NCBI GenBank assembly: GCA_019916065.1
Contig: CM034237.1
Coordinates: 22,217,752-22,281,751 of the forward strand
From: Vitellaria paradoxa
Taxonomy: Eukaryota; Streptophyta; Magnoliopsida; Ericales; Sapotaceae
Direction: 5' to 3'
DNA length: 64,000 bases
The translations under genes were made by a program, and so were the position numbers. The notes beneath the pieces are model-generated. The model was not told where the DNA came from. It made no database searches and was given only the letters and a program-made list of their open reading frames with translations. Shown here piece after piece: positions 24,173 through 35,525 of this stretch (its first letter is position 1; each line of letters starts with the position of its first letter).

Positions 24173-26337
24173 ATGTCGTCTCCATCTAGAGAACCCCCAC
24201 AATCGGAACCAAATACTTGTGTTTCTTCCTCTCCCACTCCAAATAATAAGACTATCAAGATTGATCGTTCTCATAGAGATAAGCAAACTCGAGTTGAAGA
24301 ACCACAAGTGATGATTAGGGCAAAAAGACAAAAAAAATCTACTGTTTCGTTGGAGTTTAAGGAAATTGAGCTTCCTAATGGGATGAAAAATGTTCAATGT
24401 ATATATTGTAAAACTAAATTATCAACAAGTGTTAGTGGGGCAACAACTCATATGAAACGACATTTGGAGTCATGTGTGACAAGAAAATTAGAGCAAAAAA
24501 AAAAAACCAACAAACATTGAACTTCCAACCATTGAGATGAAATGTGGATGAAAGATTAATAGGTTCTCTTCTCATGCAACTCGGTGAAAAGTATGATCAT
24601 TCAAGGATGAGAGAGGCAGTAAGTCATTGGATTCTCATGCATGAACATTCATTCAATATTGTTAAGGAGTGTGGTTACAATTTTATGATGAAGGTTGCAA
24701 ATCCTGAGTTTGAGAAGATATCTCGTAAGAGCCTTAAGACTGATTGCATGATAGTATATGAAGCTAAGAAGAATAGGTTAAAAGTGTTGCTAAAGGGCAT
24801 TACTAAAATTAGTTTAACCACTGATATGTGGGAGTCACAGAATCAAAAGATTGGCTACATGGTTATTACAGGCCACTTCATTGATTCTGAATGGAGGCTA
24901 CAAAGGCGTGTGCTTAGTTTTCGACATGTGCCACCTCCTCATCATGGTGTTGAGGTGGCTGATGCTATTTACAAGTGTTTAATGCATTGGGGGATTGAGA
25001 ATAAAGTCTTTTCTATTTCTGTTGACAATGCTTCTTATAATGACACATGCTTGAGGATTTTGAAAGAAAATTTTTCAAGAAGCATGAGGTTAGTAGGTGG
25101 TGGAAGATTATTTCATATTCGATGTTGTGCACACATCTTGAATTTGTTAGTACAGGATAGACTTGGTGAGATTAAAGATATAATCGAGGATGTGCATGAA
25201 AGTGTAAGGTTTGTTAACTCTTCTCAGGTAAGACTTCGAACATTTTGTGAAATGGTGCAACAATTACAAATCAAAGAAAGAAAGTTAATTTTAGATTGTC
25301 CTACCCGATGGAATTCCACATATGAGATGTTGGAATGTGCATTAAAATTTAGGGAAGTTTTTCCAAGATTGAAAGAAAGGGAACCAAGTTATAACAATGT
25401 GCCTGAATCAACAGATTGGGATAAAATTGAGAAAATTTGTAAGCTACTTGGAAGTTTTCAGTGTAGCTACTAGCATTTTATCTGGCAATGATTATCCCAC
25501 TTCTAACTTGTACCTGACTGAAGTCTATAGGGTGAAACAAGTTATTGATCAAGCTGCAAATGATGATAACGATTTTATGCGAGCAATGGCAAGGAGGATG
25601 AAGGGGAAGTTTTGACAAATACTGGGGTGAGTGCAATTTGGTGATGTCTATTACTAATGTTTTAGATCCGAGGTGTAAACTTATTGGAGTAGAAATGTGT
25701 TTTCCTAAAATTTATTCGGATGATGAATGTAAAAGGAATATTGATGAAGTTAAAAAGGCCTTGTTTGAAATTTTTAATGATTATGTGCAATTGCATGGTG
25801 AAAAAGCCTGTAGTGGAGGGATGGATTTCTCTAGAGGTGGCACTAGCTCTAGTTCTCAATCATCATCCTCAGGTTGGTCCAAATTAATGTCTTATGTACA
25901 AACAAAGGAGAGCAATCCTTCAGTTAAATCAGAATTGGATGTTTATCTGGAGGAGGGAGTATACATTTGTCAAGCAAGTTCTCACATAGATTTTAGTGCA
26001 TTAGAATGGTGGAAGGCCAATAATTTGAAATTTCGAATTTTATCCAAGATGGCGGCTAATATTCTTTCTATCCCAATCTCCACTATAGCCTCAGAATCCA
26101 CATTTAGTGCTGGTGGCCGAGTTATCGATTCATATCGCGCTTCTTTAGCTTCAGAAACCGTTGAAGCTTTGATGTGTGGTGGGGATTGGATTCGAGAACT
26201 TCATAGTGTGAAGAAAAAACCAAAGGTAATAATATTATGTTATTGTGTTATTTTAACTATGTAGTTGTATACAGAGAATGATGTAAAACATACTAATTTG
26301 TTTTATATATTTTGTATTTGTGTAGATGGAAATATAA
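24173..26337 (+). pseudogene. hAT transposase, frameshifted
   Basis: The start codon at 24173 follows a splice-acceptor-like TTTGATAG. A BED zinc finger (C-x2-C ... HMKRH, about 24396-24470) binds DNA. The RNase H-like catalytic part is marked by TTDMWESQNQKIGYM (24820), SVDNASYND (25020), HIRCCAHILNLLVQD (25110) and DCPTRWNSTYEML (25295). The C-terminal dimerisation domain reads SKMAANILSIPISTIASES to about 26190. A last intron is likely between AAG at 26225 and a three-codon exon at 26326-26337, in phase. Three breaks are visible: a slip in the A-tract near 24498, one near 25470, and one near 25615, so the enzyme is inactive as written. Long open stretches suggest fairly recent loss. Confidence 0.88.
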
Positions 26338-27557
26338 CCGTAAAAAACCACTTTGCCCATTTCTTGAAAGAAGATGCGAAGTTGATGTGATGCTAGCACG
26401 CTATTGGTTTTATTTTGTTTAGAAGTTAATTAGATTTTTGCTTTGAATAGATAAGACACTTTGGAAAGGACTTATGATACTATGGAATGTTGTATTTTTG
26501 TTTCTTATATTTTGAATACTAGTGGACCTTCTTTTTTAATTTAGGGAATGCAGTTACTATTTTGTTTTATTTTTCTTTTTTTTTTCTTTTTTCTTCTTTT
26601 TTTTAAGTTTATTCCTTGTTGCCTTTTCTGAGGATGTGCAAAAACTCTCCATAGCTCTGTTCTTCTTGCACAAGTAAATGTAGTTCATGGTTCTCTTTTT
26701 AGGCTAAAACTCTTCTTTGAACAGGTATTTTAATTTCATTTTGCCTTCAGTTTAGATAACGAATACTTCTTTTTTGTGTTGTTTAACATTGCATTTTTGG
26801 TTCTAATTTTTCTTGTCTTTAAACTTTTTGCAAAATACAGCTGTGAGACTCAGACTAAGCATTGGCAACATGCTTTTCAAGTAGTATTTTTCGTATTTGG
26901 ACACAGGCAACCAAGTTTCTCTTTTGAGCATTTTCTTATTTTCTCCTAAACATTCTCCAGTTCTGCACAATAAGCTATAAGGCTGCAATTTGCTTTTATT
27001 GATGGCAGCGGCAGTGGTAGTTTTTTATTTTTATTTTTTATCTTTTATTTTTGGGGGAGGGGGAAGAAGTTGTGTAGCAGATAAAGTGATTTAGAGGGTA
27101 TCACTTTGGTTTTATAGTAAAGCTAATAGTGCTCGGATTGCTGCAACTTTATTTTCTGGCAGTCCTACAGACCAGTTATATGATTATACCCTTCAAGATA
27201 TATTTCATTTAGATTGCGAATTTCACACCTTGGAATTGGAGGATGTCCAATTTAAATCCAGATACAAGGTGTGCAATTGAAAGTACAATTATTAATGTTT
27301 GAAAGGCAACTGTTGGATTGCTGATATCAAAAGAGGATGGAAATGTAATTGGCTTGGCAATCCTCTTCAGTTGAAAAAAGGAGAAAAAAAAAAAGAGATA
27401 AAAAACTGTGCCTTCTGAAATGATGTTACCTTCTATTTGAGTTAAAAATTCAAAGAACAATATACAATCATGATAATTGAGCATGACCTACAGGGGATTG
27501 GATTTCTTTCAAACCAATAAAATAGTGTGGCATCTGATTTGGCTATTTCTGTGTTAG
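26338..27557 (+). other. hAT interior, non-coding or unrecognised captured DNA
   Basis: T-rich sequence with no convincing ORF. The right part, just before the first PFP exon, may be captured intron sequence of the same host gene, because the exon begins after an intact CTGTGTTAG acceptor. Alignment to a plant PFP-beta gene would show where capture starts. Confidence 0.4.
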
Positions 27558-29394
27558 GGTGGCTTTGATATGATTTGTAGTGGCAGAGACAAGATTGAAA
27601 CTCCTGCTCAGGTAATAATCTTCAGTGTCGTTTCTAAGAAATTGCTTATTGCAACCTCAATTCAAACAGAAATGCAACCTTAAACTAGATTTTTTTTAAC
27701 CTTTAAATTGACTGATTTTGGATGGTCATGATTACAGTTTAAGCAAGCTGAAGAAACAGCATTGAAGCTTGATTTGGATGGGCTTGTTGTAATTGGTGGA
27801 GATGATTCAAACACAAATGCTTGCCTCCTTGCTGAATACTTCAGGTTAACTAGTAATTTTAATAAATAAAATATGGGTTTTTCATGTTTTTAAACTAAAT
27901 TTTTATGTTTTTTTTTTTTTTTTTTTGAATTTTCATAAACTGGGATCTATTTTTTATTTTTTTGGAGCGATCCTATACTTGCATATGTGAACTTTTTTTT
28001 ATCTGACTTTCTTTTTTACATATGTGAACTTGTTGCATGTGTCCCTTGCTGCTACCTTGTGTTTTCATTTGTTCATAAGGTTTTTTTTGGAGGGAGGACG
28101 GGTTGTCATATTCATTATGATTCATAACTTTTGCATACCTTCTAATCTCTGTTACATAAACTCTTCTAATGTATGATGCACCTGTGTCAGAAACTTGACA
28201 CTCGGGTAAGTGCATGACATATGCATCCTACTTGTATAAATGGAAATCCATAGAAACATATATTTAGCAATTTAATTTTAGCACATAATTATGCATAAAA
28301 CAGATATTTTATAACTGACAACTGAAAATTGGCAAAGGAAGTTTCATACTTGTGATTAGAAGTGCCTGACAACTTCTTACAAGAAAATAAAAAAAAAATG
28401 ATGGAAAAAGAAAATACCAACAATAGGTTAATTTTGTTTCACAAATTTTTTACTTGTTGCAGGTTTCTGCAAAGAAGCAGACACTGAAAAATGTTACAGA
28501 CTACATTGCAGATGTGATCTGCAAACGCGCAGGACTTGGTTATAACTATGGTGTCATGCTTATACCTGAAGGCCTCATTGATTTCATTCGTGAGGTAAAT
28601 ATCTGGGTTCTGTAACTTGTCTACTTATAAGGAGTTCCTACATCATTCTTTGTGATTGTTGACTAGCGCATTGGTTTTGCAATTTTACTTTGTAATTGCA
28701 GGTGCAGCAGCTCATTGTGGAACTTAATGAAATTTTGGCGCATGATGTTGTGGATGAAGGGTGTCTTTGGAAAAAGAAACTTCAGGCGCAGTCTTTACAA
28801 CTTTTTAAATTTTTGCCTCCTGCAATTCAGGAACAGTTGATGCTTGAGAGAGATCCACACGATAATGTGCAGGTGCTTATATATATCACTGTTTCATTAT
28901 CTGAATTATCTATTTTTGGATTATTCAGGATCATATTGTTATTATTATTTCTTTTATGCCTCCAGGTTGCCAAAATAGAAACAGAGAAAATGCTTATTCA
29001 AATGGTTGAAACAGAATTGGAGCATAGAAAGCAGAGTGGTGCATATAAAGGCCAGTTCAAGGGGCAATCCCACTTTTTCGAGTACTTATCATATTTTATA
29101 TATCCCTTTCTACCTTTATTCGTAAGATGTTTGGTATTATTGATGACATGATATTTGGCTTGACGGTTATTGTTGAACTCAGTCCATATAGTAATTTGTG
29201 TATGCTGAGATCTCGTGAGTGAGAAACAATTATCTGTATCTGATCCTTGTGTTTGCGGCATCATTTTCACATATGCAGTTATGAAGGAAGGTGTGGTTTA
29301 CCATCTAACTTTGATGCCTCGTGCTGTTATGCATTGGGTTATGCTGCTGGAGCACTCCTCCATTTTGGGAAAACTGGATTGATATCATCAGTTT
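27558..29394 (+). pseudogene. Captured exons of PPi-dependent phosphofructokinase beta subunit
   Basis: Six exon blocks with GT-AG borders lie in order: 27558-27611 (GGFDMICSGRDKIETPAQ), 27738-27844 (with [10 protein letters not shown]), 28463-28594, 28702-28872 (ELNEILAHDVVDEG), 28966-29081 (ETEKMLIQMVETEL) and 29279 to about 29394 (YEGRCGLPSNFDA). The family converts fructose 6-phosphate and pyrophosphate to fructose 1,6-bisphosphate in the cytosol; GGDDS is the PPi-type active-site loop. The N-terminus, the C-terminus and at least one internal exon after LLAEYFR are absent, and joining exons two and three would change frame. One codon at an exon junction gives Asp for the usual Gly. Each block is otherwise open. 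Introns are retained, so capture was from DNA, not from mRNA. Confidence 0.88.
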
Positions 29395-31086
29395 GTGCTT
29401 CTATCCTTTTCCTCTCATTTTGTTTAAATTTTCTCTTCTGACCTAAAGGTATTTAGCACATTATTTAAAGCTAAAGGTGTTGTTTATCAATTATGCACTT
29501 TTCACATTGAAAAGCGTGCTTTATAAATTTGTCAATTTGTATAGAATTTCCAGTATGGACCTAGTGCAGGAGCTTATTTAAATCATTCAAAAAATAAATA
29601 TTATTAAAAATTGTTTTTGCCCAAGTCTCGTGTTATTTTATTTTGGTGATTTTATCTTGGCATTTTTATGTAACTTTTAGGCTGTGTTTGGATTAAGAGT
29701 TGGTCAAAAATGCTAATGCTAAGTTGCAAATTTATTTCGAACTCGAGCTTATTCGAGCTCGAACTCAAGCTTATTCGAATTTGATCCCGAGCTCTTGTTT
29801 AACTGAGCTATTCGTGAGCCGAGCCCGAATACTATATTTCCTTTATTGAGCCGAGCTCAAGCTTACTAACAAAATATCAAGCCGAGCTCAAACATGCTAA
29901 TATTCAGCTCAACTTGGTTTGTTTCCACCCCTATTTTAGCAGTTGTCATTTAGATTTCTATTTTGAAGCTTCTTTCAGAGTGCGTTGTATTTCATTTTTC
30001 GATTAATGATATGATTTGGATGTTTTATCTAGTAGATCAAATGAATGCATACTCAATGATTATTTTTGTTTTGGTTAAAATCATGCTAGCGTAGAAACCC
30101 TAGCTCTTGATTCAATGGATCAAGGAAGGGTGGTTTACTATTAGCTATGGGACATGCGTAGATCCTTCATAGGGTTTGTAAAAACCTATGCGTAGAGATC
30201 TACAACTTTCAAATCTATTTTTCGTTTGTTTCAAAAACTTTCGAAAATGAAAATCGTTGACTATATTCTCTGTAATCACTAGTAAAGACTTTTGATTAAA
30301 ACCGTTCAATATTTTTGGGCAAACTACAAATAGATTTCGAATCCAAACTGATTAGGATTGTTTGAAAAATTTTCGAAAACAAAAATTTTTAACTAAATTC
30401 TCTGTAATCACTGGTAAAAGCTTTTGATTTGAATTTTCTTAACAATTTTTGAACAAATCCTAATTTAGATTTGAACCCAAGTGTTTTCTTAGAAGATATT
30501 TCCAGTTTTACTATCCTAAACGAGATTTTAAAGCTGAGTATTGGGAATTTTATGAACTTTAATGAAGATATTCTTCCAATTTATAGATCCTTTCACATGA
30601 GCTATAGATTGTAGTTTCAACACATCCCATAGTGAAGTTGTAAACTACCAGAAATTGAAAGTTTGATCAAGAACTTTTTAAATATTGTCGTTGTCAGTTA
30701 AATTATTTTGTTCGCACTCTTAAATTATTTACGTTGAAAAATTTTAGGTTAGATTACTTTTTTGCCCTTTAAAATTAGAAATATTTCATTTAGTTAATAT
30801 TCAATTTCTTGAATTCTAAACTTAAAATCTTTATTGCTGAAATTCTGTCATTTAGATATTAAATTGCTTTTAGTTTGAAGTTTAACATTGCAAAACCTTA
30901 GAGTTTAGTTCACTTGATTTTCAACCTTAGTTTATATTCAAATCTTGAAATCAAATTATAACCTAGAAACTGAATAACATAGGCTCCTTGTGAATTCGAC
31001 CTCAGACTCACTGAGTTAAAACTACACCGCACACTCTTGCACTTGAGGGTTAGTTAAGACACATTTTCTAGAAGCGGTCAAGTTTT

Positions 31087-31104
31087 TGGCACCGTTGCCG
31101 GGGA
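31087..31104 (+). other. Element A primer-binding site, tRNA-Asp
   Basis: TGGCACCGTTGCCGGGGA is complementary, with one mismatch, to the 3' end of plant tRNA-Asp. It is separated from the LTR end CGGTCA by AGTTTT, the same spacer as in elements B and C. Confidence 0.8.
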
Positions 31105-31213
31105 GTCAAATTTTAGTTTTTAGGTTATTTTTATTCTTATTTTCAAGTTAATTTCTTAGTTCAAAAAAAAATTTATTAGAAATTTTCAAACTTTTTAAAT
31201 CTAGAATAATCTT

Positions 31214-31251
31214 CGGTGGTCCCGACCATTAGTCCTCTGGTCCGAACCACA
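31214..31251. promoter_or_regulatory. GGTCC-type palindrome before element A gag
   Basis: GGTGGTCCCGACC and CTGGTCCGAACCAC form a degenerate inverted repeat in the leader between the primer site and gag. It belongs to the recurring palindrome class of elements A and B. Confidence 0.4.
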
Positions 31252-31281
31252 GTAACTTTTCCCAAATTATTTTCATAGCTT

Positions 31282-32743
31282 ATGAATAGTTGGATTCAAG
31301 GGGAAGACGATGATTAAGATGACCTGAACCTTTAGCTTTTCCTTTAGAATTTGAACCTCCGTTAGAGGAAATTCAAAACCTTAGATCACCTATTCCACCC
31401 TTAGAAATGGCTGAAGAGCAAGCTGTTGTTGCTAGGCGTTCCATGAGAGATATTTTGCAACAAGATAAGCATACTCCTGAATCTTGTATGATGTGGCCAG
31501 AAAATTAAAGAACTTTTAACTTTAAACCTGGCATGATACAATTGTTGCCTACCTTTCATGGTATGGATTCTAAAAATCCATATGATCATTTAACTCGATT
31601 TAGGAACATTTGTGTTATTATCAAGGATTAGGGATGTCCCATAGATTTAGTGTTTCTTATGCTTTTTCCATTCTCTCTAAAAGATAAGGCTACTAGATGG
31701 TTTGAATTCCTACCATCTAACTCCATTCGCACATGGGATGAAATACAAGCTAAATTTCTTAAGAAATTCTTTCCTCCCAATAGAACTGATGCTATACAGC
31801 ATCAAATACTGAACTTTGCTCCACAACATAGTGAAACTTTCTATCAAAGTTGGGAGATGTTTAAAACTCTTTTGCATTCTTACCCACACCATGGATTTGA
31901 AGTTTGTCGTCTAGCTAGTATCTTCTATGGTTCACTAACGCCACAACTAAAACAATTTGTGGAAACAATGTGCAATAAACAATTCTATGACAAAGCACCT
32001 GAGGAAGCTTTTGAGTATTTTGAATTTTTAGCTGAAAATGCACAAACCTGGGATATCACTGGATCCCAAAGTACTTAAACAGCTAGTGTTGCTCTAATTA
32101 GAGGTATGCACCACTTAAGTGAAACTGATGATCTTAAGGCAAAATTAGAAACACTCATTAGAGAAATAGAAACTTTGAAAATAAAAAAGACCCACAACCC
32201 ATGAGAGAACTAGTGGCAAATGTCTATTACATAGTATGTCATAGCCAAACTCATAGGACAAACGATTGCCCTAGCATCCCTATTTGTAGAGAAGTTGTGC
32301 AAGGTCAGCCATCTAGTGAACTCCCAATCCATGCCATAAATCAATACCGCCAAACATATAGAGGACAAGCTTTAGGAGGAAATCCTTATTCTGAGACTTA
32401 TAATCCAGCAGTGAGGAACCACTCAAATTTTAGTTGGAGAAATGAGAGAGCTCAAATTCCACAACCATATCATGCACCTCAGCCTCCAGTTCCTTAAGTC
32501 CCAATGCCTAATCTAGGATTGTCTCAGAATGTGGGATCATCACATGTTCCCTACATTCCTCCAAATAAGAGATCAAGAGAAGCAACACTTCAACAATTCA
32601 TGAATAATCAACATTCACTTTGGGTCCAAAATAATAGATATTTGGATGATATTAAGAGCCAATTGACTCTTTTAACTCAAATATTAGCTACACAACCAAA
32701 AGGTCAATTTCCAGCCCAACCTCATCCAAATCCAGTAGCCTAA
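31282..32743 (+). pseudogene. Element A gag, degenerate
   Basis: From MNSWIQGEDD the sequence parallels element B gag: RSMRDILQQ, the capsid core FPFSLKDKATRWFEFLPS (about 31661), FLKKFFPPNR, and a CCHC-type knuckle (CHSQTHRTNDC, about 32236; first Cys altered). Stops fall at about 31292, 31506, 31629 and 32076, and there is at least one frame change. The stop at 31629 is TAG where B has CAG. The product would be the particle protein. No intact frame remains. Confidence 0.8.
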
Positions 32744-33651
32744 GCTAAACAGGTTAAAGTATCTTAACAAGTCCAAAATATCACAACATTTAAGAGTGAA
32801 AAAATTGTAGATAAAACCATCCCTCCTAGGAAGGATGAAATGACTAAATAGTTGAAACCTAGCTGTGTGGTAGATGAAAGTAAAAAGGTGGGAAAAGAAC
32901 CAAGTACACTGGAGGAGTCCACAACCGAAGATAAAAAGGAAAAGGAAGAGGGAAAGGAGGAGGAGCCCATGATAGTGCCTAGGGAATATGTTCCCAAAGC
33001 ACCTTTTCCTCAAAAATTTTTGAAAGCTGGGAAAGAAGCCTAAGCAGCTGAATTGCTAGAGGTATTCAAACAAGTGAAAATCAATATACCTCTCCTTGAT
33101 GCAATTAAGCAAATCCCCTCTTATGCTAAATTTCTTAAGGAATTATGTACCGTAAAAAGGGGATTAAATGTGGAAGAGAAGGCATTCTTAACCTAGCAAA
33201 CAAGTGCCATAGTACAATGTCGTACTCCCCCTAAGTATAAAGATCCTGGATCTCCTACGATATCTTGTTATATAGGGAAGTATTATATTAGTAGAGCACT
33301 GCTTGACTTAGGAGCAAGTGTGAATTTGCTCCCTTATTCAGTGTACGAGCAATTGGGCTTAGGTAAAATTAAACCTACCCGTGTGACTTTGCAACTTGCA
33401 GATAGATCAATTAAAGTCCCACGAGGTATAGTTGAAGATGTACTGGTGCAAGTGGAAAATTTTTATTTCCCAGTGGATTTCATAATTCTAAATACTCAAC
33501 CACTTATTAGTTTATCTGCTCCTAATCAAACACCGCTGATTCTAGGACGACTATTTTAGTAACATCAAATGCCTTAATTAATTGTAGGGATGGATCCATA
33601 TAAATGTCTTTTAGTAACATTGAATTTGAAATGAATATTTTTCATGTTACC
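32744..33651 (+). pseudogene. Element A pol, first part: linker and protease
   Basis: A charged Lys/Glu-rich linker (about 32850-32970) precedes the protease. The aspartic protease region has LLDLGASVNLLPYS (about 33301), with Asp-Leu-Gly-Ala in place of Asp-Thr/Ser-Gly, a form element B also has. TAA at 33041 replaces CAA seen in B, and a TAG lies at about 33196. The frame is cut at HVT by element B and resumes at 47425. Confidence 0.8.
33647..33651. repeat. Target-site duplication TTACC, left copy (element B)
   Basis: TTACC directly precedes the element B LTR and recurs at 47425-47429 directly after it. Element A pol reads through once one copy is discounted. Confidence 0.9.
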
Positions 33652-33869
33652 TGATTACACTTGAAAAGTGTAAGCGCAAGACCTTTGTTTTAGTTTAAAT
33701 TCATGCATTTTCTTGTTAAATTCATGTTTTTATTAATTTCTAAAACTAATTATGTTTAATTTTCTTAATTGTAGTGAAAACGGCGAAATAAAAGCAATTT
33801 GGAGCGTTGAAAACGAAGAAAAAGACGAAGAATAGCTCAAGGTGCAAGTACTAGAAGGGGGGTGTCCAG

Positions 33870-34010
33870 ACACCTTTAGGACACCTTCAGGACACCAGAG
33901 TGCAGAGTCCCCCTTGGAGCCTACTGCCGTCCGGACACATTCAGGACACCCGAGTGCAGAGTCCCCCTTGGAGCCTACTGTCGTCCGGACACCTTCAGGA
34001 CACCTGGACA
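33870..34010. repeat. 54-bp tandem repeats with GTCCGGAC palindromes in element B U3
   Basis: GAGTGCAGAGTCCC recurs at 33898 and 33952, giving a 54-bp period. Each unit carries GTCCGGACACCTTCAGGACA or a variant. The array ends about 50 bp upstream of the TATA box and recurs at about 45988-46118 in the 3' LTR. Both strands are open by chance because of the repeat; I do not regard it as coding. Confidence 0.8.
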
Positions 34011-34057
34011 CGCGGAAGGCAATTTATTTTCTCGATTTTAGGACTTTCTCTTAGGGG

Positions 34058-34066
34058 TTATAAATA
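34058..34066 (+). promoter_or_regulatory. TATA box of element B 5' LTR
   Basis: TTATAAATA, also present in the 3' LTR at about 46173. It sits downstream of the 54-bp repeats. Confidence 0.65.
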
Positions 34067-35317
34067 CCCATTGAACAGCCATTCTAGGGGACTTCTCCTC
34101 TTCTTTTCCTCTGACTTTTCAAGAGATTTTTAGGGTTTTTAGATTCTTTATTTTTTCATTCTTTTGTAAGATGATTTCAAGACTTATTGTTGCCGTTTGT
34201 CGGATTGCTTCGATGTTGTTCATCATTCGTCATTCCTTTGATGCATTGAAGTATGGCATTTAAAGTTTTGATTTTAATAATAGTTTCTTTCAATTTAATC
34301 TTCATCTAAATCTCTTGCTTCTTGAATATTTATTGATTTATTTGAATGAATGTTGATTTAATATTAGAGTAGGTTTATTTTCTGCAAGTATAAGTTTTTG
34401 TCTAGATTTCTTCTTCTAAAACCATCTATTTTTAGATTGATTTATTGTTGATTGAATGGATTCTTTAACTATGATAGCGTAGGTTTCTTTTCCTTGATTT
34501 AACTTCATAGGGAGGGTGGAATGGTTTATTTATGTTTGTGCTAGGTTTTTGTAGATGATTACGCAAACGCATGAACATCTATGAAAACTCCTCAAATCTG
34601 GTTTTCTATTTCAAGAACTATCGAAAACAGAAACTTTTGATCATATTCCGGAAATCATTGATAAAAGTTTTTGAAACTTTAATTTTCTTGAAGAATCTTG
34701 AAACTAAAAACTAGGGTTTGAAACCATAAGTGTTCTTTTAAAGAAAAATCTTTCCGATTTCATAATCCATAAGACGTGAGTATGAAGTCGTGTGTTGTGT
34801 TTCTAAAGAACTTTAACGAAGACATCTTCCAATTGATTTTTCCATTCGACGTGAAATTTTAATTGGTAACTGAGGCACAACGTAAATTGATTTCATTCCA
34901 CCTGAACTTGAATGTTAAATCAAGGATTTTATTTCATTGAATTTAACTCATTAAATTAATTGCTCGTTTCTTGCAATCTTGATTAGGATAGAAGTTTTCT
35001 TTAAATCTTGAATGCATAATTAAGTATTTCTGAAATTACAAAATCTTTTCATTCAAGAATTTCTTTTCTTTGCAACTTTCTTTATTTAATTCTTGTTTAG
35101 GTTTAGTTATGTTTTAAACTTTCCAATTCTTGAATTTAGGTAGAAAACTTTTGAAATTTCCCAGTTTCTTTTGAATTTTGAACATTCTTGATAACCTAGA
35201 AACTATAACTTAGGTTCCTTGTGGATTCGACCTCGGAGTTACCGAGTTAAAACTACACCGTACACCCTTGCACTTGGGGGTTAGTTTAGACGCACATTCT
35301 AATAGCGGTCAAGTTTT

Positions 35318-35335
35318 TGGCACCGTTGTCGGGGA
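35318..35335 (+). other. Element B primer-binding site, tRNA-Asp
   Basis: TGGCACCGTTGTCGGGGA, complementary to the tRNA-Asp 3' end with two mismatches, after the spacer AGTTTT. Confidence 0.8.
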
Positions 35336-35525
35336 GCCAATCTTAGTTTTTAGGTTATTAGAATCTTAGGATTAATTTTATTTTTTATTTAAAAAAAAAA
35401 AAAACTTAAAACCTAAAAATTTCCAAAAAAAATTTCCTAAGTCCCATAACCTTGCTCAGTGGTTTGGATACCTAGGTCCTTGGTCTGGACTATAATTCAT
35501 TCTTTTAATTTAGCTTTCTTAGCTT

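Larger units (their letters stand above)
22446..29933 (+). mobile_element. hAT transposon (7488 bp) carrying transposase and captured PFP-beta exons
   Basis: Ends TAGGGGTGGAAA and TTTCCACCCCTA form the terminal inverted repeat. The outer 180-200 bp at each end are imperfect inverted copies rich in GAGCTCGAG and CGAGCT motifs, as hAT subterminal regions are. TTTCAGCA (22438-22445) and TTTTAGCA (29934-29941) are an 8-bp target duplication with one change. The host site is the LTR of element A, which resumes on the right. Contents: a leader with purine and pyrimidine tracts (22640-24172), transposase (24173-26337), a non-coding stretch (26338-27557), and host gene exons (27558 to about 29394). 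Confidence 0.9.
21960..31080 (+). repeat. Element A 5' LTR (about 1.63 kb without the hAT insertion)
   Basis: It starts TGGTTACAAACTCC, aligned with TGATTACAAACTCC at 63410, and ends GAAGCGGTCA at 31080, 6 nt before the primer site. A TATA box (TATATAAT) lies at 22305-22312. An inverted repeat with arms TGTGGTCC and GGACCACA lies upstream at 22214-22250. Subtracting the 7488-bp hAT element and its 8-bp duplication leaves a length close to that of the element B LTRs. Confidence 0.85.
33652..35311 (+). repeat. Element B 5' LTR
   Basis: It starts TGATTACACTTG and ends AATAGCGGTCA. A TATA box (TTATAAATA) lies at about 34058. A 54-bp tandem repeat lies just upstream. It is nearly identical to 45778-47424; a 12-bp unit present here near 33876 is missing there. 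Confidence 0.92.

Noticed and set aside
27558..29394. A resident host PFP-beta gene
   Set aside because: It lies between hAT termini, inside a retrotransposon LTR, lacks both gene ends and an internal exon, and is flanked by element sequence.
33733..34133. Several overlapping ORFs on both strands in the element B LTR (also 45859-46247)
   Set aside because: They are open because of the 54-bp tandem repeat, whose length is a multiple of three. They have no start context and no counterpart in A or C.
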